Notes: a model not told the origin generated them from the sequence alone. Positions 35,106 through 45,046 are shown, counted from the stretch's first letter. The stretch is 64,000 bases of DNA from Streptomyces sp. PKU-EA00015 (GCF_013387495.1 NZ_JABZEE010000015.1:124001-188000); one strand, 5' to 3'. Program-made: numbers and translations.

Positions 35106-36356
35106 TCACCCAGCCGAGTCGGGGCGGTCGAGAAGGTCGCTCAGCGGGATGTCGGAGTCGGCGAGCCTCGTCGCGTCGACCGGGCGCCCAGAGGTCACGA
35201 GGGCCCGGATCGGGTCAGTGACGTCCCAGACGTTGACGTTCATTCCGGCCAGGACCCGGCCCTCGGCGAGCCAGAAGGCGATGAACTCGCGGGTGTCCCT
35301 CCGGCCGCGGAAGACCACCTGGTCGTAGCCGCCGGGTTCGACGTAGCCGGTGTACTCCATGCCCAGGTCGTACTGGTCGGTGAAGAAGTACGGAAGGCGG
35401 TCGTAGGTCACGTCCTGGCCGAGCATCGCCTTGGCCGCAGCTTGCGGCTGGTTGACGGCGTTGGCCCAGTGCTCGACACGGATGTGTCGGCCGAGCAGTG
35501 GGTGGAAGGCGTTGGCGACGTCCCCGGCGGCGTAGATGTCGGGGTGCGAGGTGCGCAGGCCGACGTCAACGCGGATGCCGTTGTCGACCTCCAGGCCGGC
35601 AGCGTCGGCGAGCTGGGTGTTGGGGGTGATGCCGACCCCTACGATGACCGCGTCGGCAGTGATGCGGCTGCCGTCGGCCAGCAGTACGCCGTTCGCCCGG
35701 CCGCCGGCACCGGTGATCTCGGCGACCTGAGCACCGAAGCGCAGGTCCACCCCGTGATCGTTGTGCAGGTCGGCGAAGATCTGGGCGACCTCGCGGCCCA
35801 GCACGCGCAGCAGCGGCAGCTCCGCCCTCTGCAGCACGGTGACTTCCACGCCGGCCGCGCGGGCGGCGGCCGCTGTCTCCAGACCGATCCAGCCGGCGCC
35901 GATCACCACGATGCGGGATGCGGACTCAAGGGATTCCTTGATGCGGTCGCTGTCGGCGAGCCGGCGCAGATAGAGCACTCCGTCGAGGTCGGCTCCGGGC
36001 ACGGTCAGGCGACGAGGTGAGGAACCGGTGGTCAGGAGCAGCTTCTCGTAGCCGATGCGACTGCCGTCAGCGAGCGTCACCTCGTGCCGATCTGGGGCGA
36101 TCCCCGTGACCGTGGCGCCCAGGCGCAGGTCGACGTCGTGCTCGGCGTACCACTGGGCAGGATGGACATAGACAGTGTCACGCTCGTCCTTGCCCAGCAG
36201 ATAGCCCTTCGACAGCGGCGGGCGTTCGTAGGGGTGCTCGCTTTCCTCTCCGAGCAGTACTACGGGGCCGTCGAAGTTCTCCTCCCGGAGGGTCTGTGCT
36301 GCCTTCGCACCGGCCAGGCTCGCTCCGACGATCACGAATGCTGTGTTCGCGGCCAT
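35106..36356 (-). CDS. FAD-dependent ferredoxin reductase-like oxidoreductase
   Basis: 416 residues. FAD motif AFVIVGASLAGAKAAQTL, YERPPLSKGYLLGKDE, NAD motif IVVIGAGWIGLETAAAA and IYAAGDVANAFHP, then a C-terminal reductase domain. Same family as the reductase of the P450 operon but only distantly similar. AGAGGAGAGC precedes ATG 36356. No ferredoxin or oxygenase gene is adjacent, so its partner is unknown. Confidence 0.9.
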   Translation of the reverse strand: MAANTAFVIVGASLAGAKAAQTLREENFDGPVVLLGEESEHPYERPPLSKGYLLGKDERDTVYVHPAQWYAEHDVDLRLGATVTGIAPDRHEVTLADGSRIGYEKLLLTTGSSPRRLTVPGADLDGVLYLRRLADSDRIKESLESASRIVVIGAGWIGLETAAAARAAGVEVTVLQRAELPLLRVLGREVAQIFADLHNDHGVDLRFGAQVAEITGAGGRANGVLLADGSRITADAVIVGVGITPNTQLADAAGLEVDNGIRVDVGLRTSHPDIYAAGDVANAFHPLLGRHIRVEHWANAVNQPQAAAKAMLGQDVTYDRLPYFFTDQYDLGMEYTGYVEPGGYDQVVFRGRRDTREFIAFWLAEGRVLAGMNVNVWDVTDPIRALVTSGRPVDATRLADSDIPLSDLLDRPDSAG

Positions 36357-36548
36357 GCTCTCTCCTCTGCTGAGTTGGCTCGGCCCGCAGGCGGATGGCG
36401 ATCCGCTCCCTGCTGACGTCGCACGTGGCCAGACCATCGTCGTCGACAGCCCTGAGCTGTCAGCGGTTGACTTGTTCCCCGGTGTGTCCGCCGATCGGTC
36501 GTCGCCGGAGACCGTGGCGCTCGTACGGTTCGTCGGCGGCCGGCTGCA

Positions 36549-37664
36549 TCAGGCGGCGAAGCGCCTCGGGTGCAGTTCGGCCTCCAGTTGCTCGAACAAC
36601 TCGTTGCCGGAGGCGGTGAACTTGGCGATGCCCTCGTCCTCGAGCACACGCACCACGTCGTCGTAGGACACTCCGACAGCCTCCAAGTCGTCGAGTACCT
36701 GCTGGGATGCCGCGTAGGTGCCGTGAACGGTGTCGCCCCGGATGCGGCCGTGGTCGGCGACCGCGCGCAGGGTCCGCTCCGGCATGGTGTTGACCACCCC
36801 GGGCGCCACCAGGTCATCGACGTAGCGGGTGTCCTCATAGGCGGGATCCTTCACCCCGGTGGAGGCCCACAGCGGACGCTGGGGGCGCATCCCGGCCGCG
36901 GCCAGCGCCTGCCACTGCCGGGATGCGGCGGCCCGCTCGAAGCGCTGGTAGGCCAGGCGCGCGTTGGCGATCGCGGCCCGCCCGCGCAAAGCCAGCGCCT
37001 CCGGCGTGCCGATCTTGTCCAGCCGGCTGTCGACCTCGGTGTCCACCCGGCTGACGAAGAAGGAGGCCACCGACGCGATGGATGCCAGATCACGCCCCGC
37101 CGCATGGGCCTTGCCCATGCCGTCAAGGAAAGCGCGAAGCACCTGGTCGTAGCGGTCGAGGGAGAAGATCAGCGTCACATTGATGCTGACGCCCTCGCCG
37201 AGCGCGGTACTGATCGCCGCCAGGCCGGGTTCGGTGGCTGGGATCTTCACGAACAGATTCGGCCGGTCCACCAACCACCACAGGGCCCGCGCCTCGGCGA
37301 TCGTCGCCGCCGTGTCATGAGCGACGCGCGGGTCCACCTCGAGCGACACCCGCCCGTCCACCCCGTCGCCGGCCTCGTACACCGGTCGCAGTACGTCGCA
37401 GGCCCAGCGCACGTCGAACGCCGTCAGCAGCCTGACCGCCTCCTCCACCCGCACCCCGCGCCGGACAAGATCACGGACCTGTGCGTCGTAGCGGGCACCC
37501 GAGCGGATCGCCTTGGCGAAGATCGTCGGATTGCTGGTGATACCCACCACCCGCTGGTCACGCACCAGGCCGGCCAGCCCGCCACCGGCAAGCCGCTCCC
37601 GGCTCAGATCATCGAGCCAGACCGCTACGCCTTCGGCGGCCAGCCGATCCAGCTTCTCACTCAT
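36549..37664 (-). CDS. tal: Transaldolase
   Basis: 371 residues. [14 protein letters not shown] and the Schiff-base Lys in [12 protein letters not shown] (K140) are diagnostic; also [16 protein letters not shown] and [11 protein letters not shown]. It transfers a dihydroxyacetone unit between sugar phosphates in the pentose-phosphate pathway. Start ATG 37664 with GGGAGAAGATC upstream. The regulator gene immediately upstream (37700-38509) is in the same direction, 35 bp away, and may be co-transcribed. Streptomyces usually carry more than one transaldolase; this looks like an accessory copy. Confidence 0.93.
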   Translation of the reverse strand: MSEKLDRLAAEGVAVWLDDLSRERLAGGGLAGLVRDQRVVGITSNPTIFAKAIRSGARYDAQVRDLVRRGVRVEEAVRLLTAFDVRWACDVLRPVYEAGDGVDGRVSLEVDPRVAHDTAATIAEARALWWLVDRPNLFVKIPATEPGLAAISTALGEGVSINVTLIFSLDRYDQVLRAFLDGMGKAHAAGRDLASIASVASFFVSRVDTEVDSRLDKIGTPEALALRGRAAIANARLAYQRFERAAASRQWQALAAAGMRPQRPLWASTGVKDPAYEDTRYVDDLVAPGVVNTMPERTLRAVADHGRIRGDTVHGTYAASQQVLDDLEAVGVSYDDVVRVLEDEGIAKFTASGNELFEQLEAELHPRRFAA

Positions 37665-37699
37665 GATCTTCTCCCATGTGTCGTCTCGCGGGATGCCGT

Positions 37700-38509
37700 C
37701 TACGTCGCGCCCGGATCCTCCGTGGGCCGGGCGCAGAGCTCCTTCACACACCCCCCGGTGGCAGGGCCGGGCACGCTCGCACCGCCGGCCGCGGCGCGCA
37801 GTTCCACACAACACCGTCCCGGGTGAGGGGCGAGGACCGCGTCGATCCCGGCTGCCTGCAGGCCGGTGAGGAAGCCGCCGAGGAAGGCGTGGTTGATCCC
37901 GCACACCAGCTCAGGCGAACGGGTGGCCAGCGGGTGGAAGGGGCAGTTCAGCAACCGCACCTCGGTCGGGGCCTGCCGGTCGGGCTCGAAGCCGTGCTCC
38001 TCCAGCACGGACTCGGACAGCGTGAGGGAACGCTCGGGCCCCAGACGGCCGGGACGGCTGCTGGCGCGTGTCGCCGCTCCCAGCTCCTCGCCCCGGCGGC
38101 GGGCCGTGCGCAGCGCGGATGACAGCGCATCCTCGCCCTGCTCCTGTTCGAGGACCGCGTCGATGAGGATCTCGGCCAGCACGTCGGGCCGACGCTCGGG
38201 GATGCTGATGCGGATGTCGGTCTCGGCCGGCTCGTACACCTTGGGCTTGCGGCCGACTTTGCGGACGCCTCCCGGATGGTCGTAGCGGGAGGTCAGCAGC
38301 CCGGCCGCGACGAGCTTGTCCAGGTGGAAGGCGGCCAGCTTGGCGGAGATGCCGGCATTCGAGGCTGCCTCCTCCCGTGTCACCGGCCGGTGCGCGAGCC
38401 GGATGAAGTTGTACAGGGTGCGACGCACATCATCCGCGAGCACCGAGACCGCTTCCACGCCCGCCGCGGTGCGGGGATGGGGCGAAGGGGGAGTCAGTCC
38501 TGAGGTCAT
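37700..38509 (-). CDS. ArsR-like HTH regulator with Cys-containing C-terminal domain
   Basis: 269 residues. An N-terminal winged HTH ([38 protein letters not shown]) with a wing containing [16 protein letters not shown]. The C-terminal domain has conserved Cys in [19 protein letters not shown] and HPGRCCVEL, the layout seen in SufR-like Fe-S-binding repressors. Divergent from the small reading frame and folE. The shared region holds CCAAT-type repeats that could be its operator. Inference: a redox- or Fe-S-responsive regulator. Confidence 0.8.
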   Translation of the reverse strand: MTSGLTPPSPHPRTAAGVEAVSVLADDVRRTLYNFIRLAHRPVTREEAASNAGISAKLAAFHLDKLVAAGLLTSRYDHPGGVRKVGRKPKVYEPAETDIRISIPERRPDVLAEILIDAVLEQEQGEDALSSALRTARRRGEELGAATRASSRPGRLGPERSLTLSESVLEEHGFEPDRQAPTEVRLLNCPFHPLATRSPELVCGINHAFLGGFLTGLQAAGIDAVLAPHPGRCCVELRAAAGGASVPGPATGGCVKELCARPTEDPGAT

Positions 38510-38586
38510 ACCTTCACGATAACTCCAATCCACGCAGGCGGAACTGAAGCGATCTGGGTTTCTTCCCAGGAAGCTTGACCATCCTC

Positions 38587-38610
38587 TCCAATAAGTCCAA
38601 TACTGATTGG
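38587..38610. promoter_or_regulatory. CCAAT/ATTGG repeats in divergent promoter
   Basis: TCCAATA occurs at 38587-38593 and 38596-38602, and CCAATACTGATTGG (38597-38610) is a palindrome with 5-bp arms. AT-rich relative to the surroundings, midway between the regulator and the small frame preceding folE. Confidence 0.45.
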
Positions 38611-38632
38611 TGAAACTCCTAAGGAGGTAGCC

Positions 38633-38773
38633 ATGCCCATGGAACTGCACAAGCAGGGGAAACAGCCGGTCAGCACCACCCTCGCGGACTCGTACGGGCA
38701 TCCGTTCGATGCGAACCCGGTCGCCGTGGCGGTCGGTGGGCGGATGGGCAGTGCTCTCGGGATGGGTGAGTGA
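38633..38773 (+). CDS. 46-aa protein upstream of folE, translationally coupled
   Basis: MPMELHKQGKQPVSTTLADS then YGHPFDANPVAVAVGGRMGS to GMGE. AAGGAGG at 38621-38627 is a full Shine-Dalgarno. The stop TGA lies one base before the folE ATG (TGACATG), so folE translation is probably coupled to it. No family recognised. It may be a genuine small protein or a regulatory leader peptide. Confidence 0.6.
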   Translation: MPMELHKQGKQPVSTTLADSYGHPFDANPVAVAVGGRMGSALGMGE

Positions 38774-38774
38774 C

Positions 38775-39434
38775 ATGACCCAGGACCTCCGCTCCGCCGT
38801 GCACATAGCCCCCGGCCCGTACCCCGCCCCTGAACCGATTTCGGCGCCTGCTGCGCTGCGTGTGGTCCACGACGTGGACGGGGTGGATCTGACGGCCGCC
38901 GAACTCGCAGCGGCGCAGTTCCTCCAGGCGCTGGGTATCGACACCGATTCGGAGAGCCTGCGCGGCACCCCGGGACGCATGGCCCGCGCCTACGCCGAAC
39001 TGTTCAGCCCTCGCCCGTTCGACCTGACCACCTTCCCCAACGACGAGGGCTACGACGAACTGGTCCTCGCCCGGAGCATCCCGCTCCGCAGCGTCTGTGA
39101 GCATCATCTTCTGCCGTTCGTCGGGACGGCCCACATCGGCTACCTGCCCGGGCACCGGATCCTGGGCCTGTCCAAACTCGCCCGCGTCCTGGAGCACTTC
39201 GCCTGCCGTCCTCAGGTGCAGGAGCGGCTCACCAAGCAGGTCGCCGACTGGCTCCAGGCTCACCTGGAGCCGAAAGGCGTCGGCGTCGTCATCCAGGCCG
39301 AACACACCTGTATGACGCTGCGCGGCGTCCAGGCCACCGGCACGACGACGATGACCTCCACACTCCTCGGCCTGCTGCGCAGCGATGCGCGGTCCCGCAG
39401 CGAGTTCCTGGCCTTGACCGGCCTGCCCCGCTGA
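38775..39434 (+). CDS. folE: GTP cyclohydrolase I
   Basis: 219 residues. Zinc ligands C108 and H111 (SVCEHHLLPF) and C179 (QAEHTCM) are intact; PGRMARAY near 67 and RSDARSRSEFL at the end are typical. Converts GTP to 7,8-dihydroneopterin triphosphate, the first step to folate or tetrahydrobiopterin-type pterins. The N-terminal ~35 residues are longer than in core FolE. Placed with a redox-type regulator rather than in a folate operon, so it is likely a second, regulated copy. Confidence 0.92.
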   Translation: MTQDLRSAVHIAPGPYPAPEPISAPAALRVVHDVDGVDLTAAELAAAQFLQALGIDTDSESLRGTPGRMARAYAELFSPRPFDLTTFPNDEGYDELVLARSIPLRSVCEHHLLPFVGTAHIGYLPGHRILGLSKLARVLEHFACRPQVQERLTKQVADWLQAHLEPKGVGVVIQAEHTCMTLRGVQATGTTTMTSTLLGLLRSDARSRSEFLALTGLPR

Positions 39435-39531
39435 CCACAGCAGCGGCCGGGACGGGTGGCACCGTGCCGGCCGGAAGCTGCTGAACTTGCTGTATGGATC
39501 TCGATCGGACCACCCTGCAGACGGGTTCGCG

Positions 39532-40077
39532 ATGCCCCGGCTCGAGCTGATCACCTTCGGCCACAGCACCGCGGACCGGACCTCTCTGGCAGAACTCCTC
39601 CGAGAAGCCGGCGTCACCGCCGTCGTGGACGTCAGGACCGCTCCCGGCAGTCGCCGTGACCCAGACCTGTCACGGCAACGGCTGGCCCAGTGGATGCCCG
39701 AGGAGCACATCGCCTACCGGTGGGAGCCGCGCCTGGGCGGCTTCCGCAAGCCGCCGCCGGACTCTCCCGACACGGTATGGCGCAACGAGTCCTTCCGTGG
39801 TTACGCCGCTCATACACGCAGCCCGGAGTTCATCTCCGCCATGGACGCCCTCGTGCGCCAAGCGGGCGAGGAGCGCACCACGGTGATGTGCAGCGAGGCG
39901 GTGTGGTGGCGATGCCACCGGCGCCTGATCGCCGATTTCGCCGTCCTGGCCCGCGGCGTGCTCGTTCACCACCTGATGCACGATGGACGCCTCACGGTGC
40001 ACAATCCGACGCCAGGCGTGCGCCTGCGTGGCGACGGCCTTCTCGTGTACGACGACGCCGGCTCCCGGCCGCCGTGA
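39532..40077 (+). CDS. DUF488 family protein
   Basis: 181 residues: LITFGHSTADRTSLAELL, VVDVRTAPGSRRDPDLS, ERTTVMCSEAVWWRCHRRL, and HHLMHDGRL near the end, all standard DUF488 motifs with a conserved Cys and RR pair. Function unknown, sometimes linked to nucleic-acid or small-molecule chemistry. ATG at 39532 fits the domain start; an earlier in-frame start at 39487 lacks conservation. Confidence 0.9.
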   Translation: MPRLELITFGHSTADRTSLAELLREAGVTAVVDVRTAPGSRRDPDLSRQRLAQWMPEEHIAYRWEPRLGGFRKPPPDSPDTVWRNESFRGYAAHTRSPEFISAMDALVRQAGEERTTVMCSEAVWWRCHRRLIADFAVLARGVLVHHLMHDGRLTVHNPTPGVRLRGDGLLVYDDAGSRPP

Positions 40078-40642
40078 CAGCAAGGTCATCGACCGCGGTC
40101 GCGGCGGCGATCTGCGGCAGGATCTCCTCGCGCAGCTCGGGCGTGCCGTGGCGCAGGACGGACGGGCCTGTCTGCCGGTCACCGATCCAGTGCGCTGCGA
40201 CCGGGGCGCGCCTGCACGCAGCAGTTCCTCGCGACACCCGCAAACCCTCACCCAAACAGAACAGCTCCAGCTCAAGGCCGTCCGGATCCTCCGCGGATTG
40301 GTTGTCCCCTGGTGTGGTGTAGCGGCGGGCAGCTGTTCTCTGCCCTGGGTGGTCAGCAACCTGTTGCGGCGCCCGTCGCGTCAAGTGGTGATGGCATGGA
40401 TCGTCGCGTGCGCCGGGCCAGGACGCGGTTCGCGAAGAAGGTGATCCATGGGCTATTTGCGGCCCGAACGCGATCGGCCGCTGTGGTTGCGGTACTTCGC
40501 TGCCGTACCGCCTCACGCCTCGTGAAGAGTGGCCGCCGACAACTACGACTTGAACGCGTTCAAACTCTGTGCCAGGGTACGGCGTGCGTTCTTGAGCCCA
40601 TCGGTCGTGCACGCGGCCTGCGGAACCCGCTAGGGGTGGAGT
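40078..40642. other. Degenerate stretch with a VOC-like scrap
   Basis: No intact gene. On the minus strand around 40255-40330 the frame TPGDNQSAEDPDGLELELF looks like the end of a glyoxalase/VOC fold, then runs into unrelated sequence. Other frames are weak. Confidence 0.3.
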
Positions 40643-41086
40643 GTGTTGCGTTCCTGTCGTACTGCGCTGATTTTGCTCGCCATGGCCTTCGCCCTGACGG
40701 CCTGCGGCAGGCTCACCGTCATGCCGCCGCCCGAAGGCAAGCCGGTCGTTCTGAAGCCGGCCGAACTTGCGACCACGTGGACCGATGCCGACGGCGGCAC
40801 CCTCACGCTGAAGCCGGACGGGACGTTCATCGCCGATAAAGTCTGCATCGCCTACCGCTGGGACGAGGGTTTGACCGGGTCCGGAACAGGCACCTGGAAG
40901 CATGGCTCCAACGAGGAGTACAGCTTCGTCGGTGTGTCCTTCGACGCCGCTCACCCCGAAACGGGTGAGCGGGAGCCCGCCTCCTACGCCGCCTTGAGGC
41001 AAGGCAAGGTCCTGAAGCTCTGGGTCGCCGTCGGCGATCCGGACAACGATTATCCGAACTGCGTCCTGACCAGCCCGGCGAGTTGA
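40643..41086 (+). CDS. Hypothetical lipoprotein, 147 aa
   Basis: Signal MLRSCRTALILLAMAFALTA with lipobox LTAC (Cys21). The mature part resembles small beta-rich lipoproteins: TWTDADGGTLTLKPDGTFIA then GTGTWKHGS, the usual look of a substrate- or bio-response-type beta fold. GTG at 40643 follows AGGGGTGGAG. Function unknown. Single gene. Confidence 0.75.
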   Translation: MLRSCRTALILLAMAFALTACGRLTVMPPPEGKPVVLKPAELATTWTDADGGTLTLKPDGTFIADKVCIAYRWDEGLTGSGTGTWKHGSNEEYSFVGVSFDAAHPETGEREPASYAALRQGKVLKLWVAVGDPDNDYPNCVLTSPAS

Positions 41087-41479
41087 CCCGGTTGCCGCGC
41101 GGCCGGGTGATGCACATGGTCCGGCATCGCACATGAGCGGTTGCCGTTTTCCCGGAGCGTTGCACGATGGCCGTTGCCGTTCAGGGGGCACGAACCGGAG
41201 CAGCGGAAGCACCTGCGGGGCGCACCGACCCAGGCTCACCGCCTTGATCCCCTACACCACGACAGGGGACACGATCCGCGGATTCGGCACTCCGGTCGGG
41301 CAGAGCCGGTCTCGGCATGAGGGCTGCTCCACGCCGCCGCCCGAGCCGGTTCTGTGGGCCGTTTGCGGCAATGTGGCCCGCGCCCGCTTGCGCCTGCTGC
41401 CGGGGCACCCACACCACGCTGAACAATTGGCCTGGTCAAACGCGGGGACGTGCCTGAGCGACATCGAGGGGAGCGACCG
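41087..41479. other. Intergenic, no gene seen
   Basis: Open frames on both strands lack start signals and recognisable products. ACCCGG...CCGGGT just after the lipoprotein gene might be a weak terminator. Confidence 0.3.
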
Positions 41480-42217
41480 ATGGACAGTGCCCGACGTCCG
41501 GATCGTAGAGCGCTGCTTGCCGGCGGACTTATGGGCGCCACAGTCGCGCTTGCGGGGTGCTCCTCAACCACGAGGGCCGCTTCGTCGGCGACCGGCGCTT
41601 CGCCGCAAGCGCGGCCCACCACGCCCGCCGCGGCATTTGCGAGGCTGATGGAAGGCAACAAGCGCTGGGTGAGCGGAGACCTTCAACACCCCGACCGGGA
41701 TCCGAACCGGCGTCAGTTCGTGGCCCAGGAGCAGGAGCCTTTTGGGGCGATCCTCTCGTGTATCGACTCCCGCGTGCCGCCTGAACTCCTCTTCGATACC
41801 GGCCTGGGTGACCTTTACGTGATGCGCACGGGTGGCGAGGCGGTCGGCCCGGTGGTCACCGGCTCTGTCGAGTACGGGCCCATGACGAGTGACACCCCCC
41901 TCATCGTGGTCCTCGGGCATCAGCGTTGCGGCGCCGTCAAGGCGGCGTACACGTCCCTTCGTGACGGCAAACCGCTGCCCGGCAACCTGCAGGCGATCGT
42001 CAGGGCCCTGCAGCCGGCGTACGAGCAGGCAGTCCGGGAGGGTGGCGCCGACCCGGTCGAGACCATGGCCCGCGCCCAGGTCACGTTGACCGCGGCCGAT
42101 CTGCGCTCCAACCAGGACCTGACCCCACTCGTGAGAAAGGGCGCCCTTGCCGTGGTCGGCGCCTACTACTCGCTCGACACCGGCAAGGTGGAAGTTCTGG
42201 CCGGCGCGCCCTCCTGA
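41480..42217 (+). CDS. Exported beta-carbonic anhydrase (lipoprotein)
   Basis: 245 residues. The leader has a twin Arg (PDRRALLAGGLMGATVALAG) ending in the lipobox LAGC (Cys27), so probably Tat-exported and lipid-anchored. The catalytic domain has the zinc site C94-x-D96-x-R98 (ILSCIDSRVP), H147 and C150 (LGHQRCGAV). Interconverts CO2 and bicarbonate outside the membrane. GAGGGGAG precedes ATG 41480. Single gene. Confidence 0.92.
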   Translation: MDSARRPDRRALLAGGLMGATVALAGCSSTTRAASSATGASPQARPTTPAAAFARLMEGNKRWVSGDLQHPDRDPNRRQFVAQEQEPFGAILSCIDSRVPPELLFDTGLGDLYVMRTGGEAVGPVVTGSVEYGPMTSDTPLIVVLGHQRCGAVKAAYTSLRDGKPLPGNLQAIVRALQPAYEQAVREGGADPVETMARAQVTLTAADLRSNQDLTPLVRKGALAVVGAYYSLDTGKVEVLAGAPS

Positions 42218-42299
42218 CCGGTCGGACGAGTCGAACGGGCGACGCCCGGCTGCGGCGGCCGAGTGCCTGGCGAACCGCTGCCGAAGGGCTGCTCGTGGA

Positions 42300-42680
42300 C
42301 GAGCCGGCGGGCGGTGCCGTGGGTGCAGCGCAGCATTCTGCACGTGCCCTGGCTTCATCCGCCGTCGGCGTGAATCCGTTCCCGATCCGCGCCCGCCTCC
42401 ACTCGCGACCCTTGGCCTTGTGGACGGTGAACACCCCCACCCGCGCCTGGTCCTCGTCGACCATTCGCTTCACGGCCGCGATGATCTGCTGCGTCCCGTA
42501 GGTGTCGACCGGCTCCACGATCGCCTTCAGCTCCGCTGCCGCGGAGTCGTGCTCGGCGTATTCGTGCACCTCACCCCATGACGAGAACAAGAACAGCTCA
42601 TGATGCGAGATTCGCCGGCCCGCTTGCAGATCGATCGCCGCCTCAGCGATCCCGGCGCCTTCGGCTCGCCTTTCCCGTCC
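42300..42680 (-). pseudogene. UvrD/Rep-type helicase C-terminal remnant
   Basis: Minus frame: AAIDLQAGRRISHHELFLF, EYAEHDSAAAELKAIVEPVD, then VFTVHKAKGREW, which matches superfamily-1 helicase motif V (TxHxxKGxEW). The motif VI region and the real C-terminus have degenerated into unrelated sequence, and there is no N-terminal ATPase part. Dead fragment. Confidence 0.6.
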
Positions 42681-42733
42681 CCGCCCCCGATCATGCGCGG
42701 CCTCGCAGCCCAGCGATAAAGGCCCCGTGGACG

Positions 42734-43735
42734 CTAACAGTCCTGCGCCCGCACCAGCACGTCGCCGGCGGCTGTGCGGTAGTAGAGCACGGACCGTCCC
42801 GCACGGCGGCGGCCGACCAGCCCGGCGTCCAGGAGCACTTTGAGGTGGCGGCCCACCGAGCCGAGACCCTGGCCCGTCACCGCCACCAGGTGCGTCGTGC
42901 TCATCGGGCTATCCAGGAACACCAGCACCCGCGCCCGCCCGGCACCGAGCAGCCTGCCCAGCGCCTTCGGAGCAGCGGCACGCTCCGGCTCCGCCAGCGT
43001 GCCCGAACACGGATACACCACGGCGTTGCGGTGCACCGCGCCGTGGGAGTCCGGCCGGTCCATAGAGATCCATCCCCTGCGCGGCGTGACCGGCACGAGC
43101 AGCAGCTGTGATCCCCTCAGTTGCCGTGGCGGGAAGGCACGGGTGTTGATCTGCAGCCGGCTGTCGCCCAGCCACCGCATCTGCGGATGCATGTCGTCCA
43201 GTGCCGCTGCCCAGCCCGCCCGGCTCAACTGGCCCGCACGCGCGACGACGTCGGCCTCGATGACACGCCGCCGCCGCGGCCAGTCGGGCGCCACTGTCTC
43301 CCGCCACACCCACTCCAAAAGGTCGGCGATGCGCTCCGGCAGATCGGGGCGCAGCAACGGGCCCGGCAGCGGTCCGCGGTGAGCTTTCTCGAGGTCGGTG
43401 CGGGCGGTGTCGGCCGGCGTCTCGCGTATCCGTGCCAGCTCGTCGTGGAACTCGGCACCGCCGCGTGCCTCACCCGCCCGGGACGGCACCGGCGTCAGGA
43501 AGTCGGCGATCCACCGGTGCCTGCCCAGCGCGACGGGCACCAGCACAGCGGTGACCGGATCGGCGGCCAGCCGTTCCCGGTAGGCGGATCTGTGACTGTC
43601 CAGCCAGCGGCTCTCGGCGGGATGGCCGGGGGATTCCTTCTCCAGGACCATCAGGCTCGCTGTCGTCTCGCACAGCGGCGACACGACGAACCGGCTGCTC
43701 GCGAGCGTATCCGCGTCGACCTCCCACCAGCCCAA
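42734..43735 (-). CDS. ArsR/DUF5937-type transcriptional regulator
   Basis: 333 residues. The N-terminal ~240 residues are the uncharacterised domain that begins GWWEVDADTLASSRFVVSPL; the C-terminal ~80 form an ArsR-type winged HTH (RVLVFLDSPMSTTHLVAVTG, GSVGRHLKVLLDAGLVGRRR, VLYYRTAAGD). TTG at 43735 has GGGGAGG eight bases upstream and fits the family start; an ATG at 43759 would leave only 36 bp to the divergent gene. Divergent from the MFS exporter, so it probably represses it. Confidence 0.82.
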   Translation of the reverse strand: MGWWEVDADTLASSRFVVSPLCETTASLMVLEKESPGHPAESRWLDSHRSAYRERLAADPVTAVLVPVALGRHRWIADFLTPVPSRAGEARGGAEFHDELARIRETPADTARTDLEKAHRGPLPGPLLRPDLPERIADLLEWVWRETVAPDWPRRRRVIEADVVARAGQLSRAGWAAALDDMHPQMRWLGDSRLQINTRAFPPRQLRGSQLLLVPVTPRRGWISMDRPDSHGAVHRNAVVYPCSGTLAEPERAAAPKALGRLLGAGRARVLVFLDSPMSTTHLVAVTGQGLGSVGRHLKVLLDAGLVGRRRAGRSVLYYRTAAGDVLVRAQDC

Positions 43736-43795
43736 TGCTTTCGCCTCCCCGCGAAACATTAACTCCGCGCCCGGACATGTGACGACACTCCGTCC

Positions 43796-45046
43796 ATGCG
43801 CTACTACCAGGAGCTCTTCAAAGCCCCGGAGTTCACCCCGCTCCTCGCGACCTTTGCCGCACACGTGGCGGCCCAGACCGTGAGCAGAACGGCGCTCGGG
43901 ACGCTCGTCTACGACGCGACGGGCTCACCGCTCCTCACCGCCCTCAGCATGTTCGGCCCGCTGCTGGCGCAGATGATCGGCGCGACGTTCCTGCTGTCGG
44001 CGACGGACCGCCTGCCGCCGCGCACCGCAACCATCGGCCTGGCGCTCTTCTTCGCCGTGGCCACCACCGCCCTGGCCCTGCCCGGCCTGTCCATGGGGGC
44101 GATCTTCGCGATCCTGTCGGTGCAGGGCATGCTCGGCTCCCTCGGCGGCGGAGTACGCTACGGACTCCTCACCGAGCTCCTCCCCGCACAGGGCTACCTG
44201 CTCGGCCGTTCGGTGCTCAACATGTGCGCGGGAAGCCTGCAGATCTGCGGTTACGCCCTCGGCGCCGTCCTCGTCAACGTCCTGACACCGCGCGGGGCCC
44301 TGCTCACCGGTGCCGCCCTCTTCCTCGTCGCCGCAGCCGTCGCCCGCCTCGGTCTCGAAAGACGGCCGCCGCGCGCACAAGGCCGTCCGTCCGTGAGCGA
44401 GACCTGGCGGACCAACACGCGCCTGTGGGCATCCGAACCACGGCGCCGCGTGTACCTCGCCCTGTGGGTACCCAACGGACTCGTCGTCGGCTGCGAGTCC
44501 CTCTTCGTCTCCTACGCACCACACCACGCGGGGCTTCTGTTCGCCTCCGCCGCGCTGGGCATGCTGGCCGGGGACACCGTGACCGGCCGCTTCCTGCCCA
44601 GGCACTGGCGCGAAAGGTTCGGTGCGCCGCCACTACTCCTGTTGCTCGCCGTCCCATATCTGATCTTCGTCCTGCACCCGCCGATGCCCCTGACGCTCGC
44701 CGCCGTGACCGTGGCGTCGACAGGCTTCTCCGCCAACCTGCTGCTCCAGGAACGCCTGATGTCCCTTGTCCCGAGCGAGCTGAGGGGCCACGCCCTCGGA
44801 CTGCACCACTCGGGCATGTTCACCATGCAAGGCATCGCCGCGGCGGTCGCAGGCGGCATCGCGCAGCTCACCTCACCCGCAACCGCCATGACCGTGATGG
44901 CCGTCGCCTCCGCCGCGGTCACCCTGGCCCTCACACCCGGTCTCCGGCGCATGCGACCGGCGGCCGGAGGCATACCGGCCGGATCCGACGCCGACCGCGG
45001 GCACACCGACACAGCCAAGGACCTCAAGGCGACGCACCCGACCTGA
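43796..45046 (+). CDS. MFS transporter
   Basis: 416 residues, about 12 hydrophobic helices, MFS-like GxLxxGxxxG-type turns (GSLGGGVRYGLLTELLPAQG). The C-terminus is a short hydrophilic tail. Divergent from the ArsR-type regulator; this pair is common for drug or metabolite efflux in Streptomyces. No Shine-Dalgarno before ATG 43796, so perhaps leaderless. Substrate unknown. Confidence 0.88.
   Translation: MRYYQELFKAPEFTPLLATFAAHVAAQTVSRTALGTLVYDATGSPLLTALSMFGPLLAQMIGATFLLSATDRLPPRTATIGLALFFAVATTALALPGLSMGAIFAILSVQGMLGSLGGGVRYGLLTELLPAQGYLLGRSVLNMCAGSLQICGYALGAVLVNVLTPRGALLTGAALFLVAAAVARLGLERRPPRAQGRPSVSETWRTNTRLWASEPRRRVYLALWVPNGLVVGCESLFVSYAPHHAGLLFASAALGMLAGDTVTGRFLPRHWRERFGAPPLLLLLAVPYLIFVLHPPMPLTLAAVTVASTGFSANLLLQERLMSLVPSELRGHALGLHHSGMFTMQGIAAAVAGGIAQLTSPATAMTVMAVASAAVTLALTPGLRRMRPAAGGIPAGSDADRGHTDTAKDLKATHPT

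Noticed and set aside
40437-40530. Short leader-peptide-like frame (MGYLRPERDRPLWLRYFAA...)
   Set aside because: No conserved gene follows at suitable distance and no attenuator hairpin is evident.
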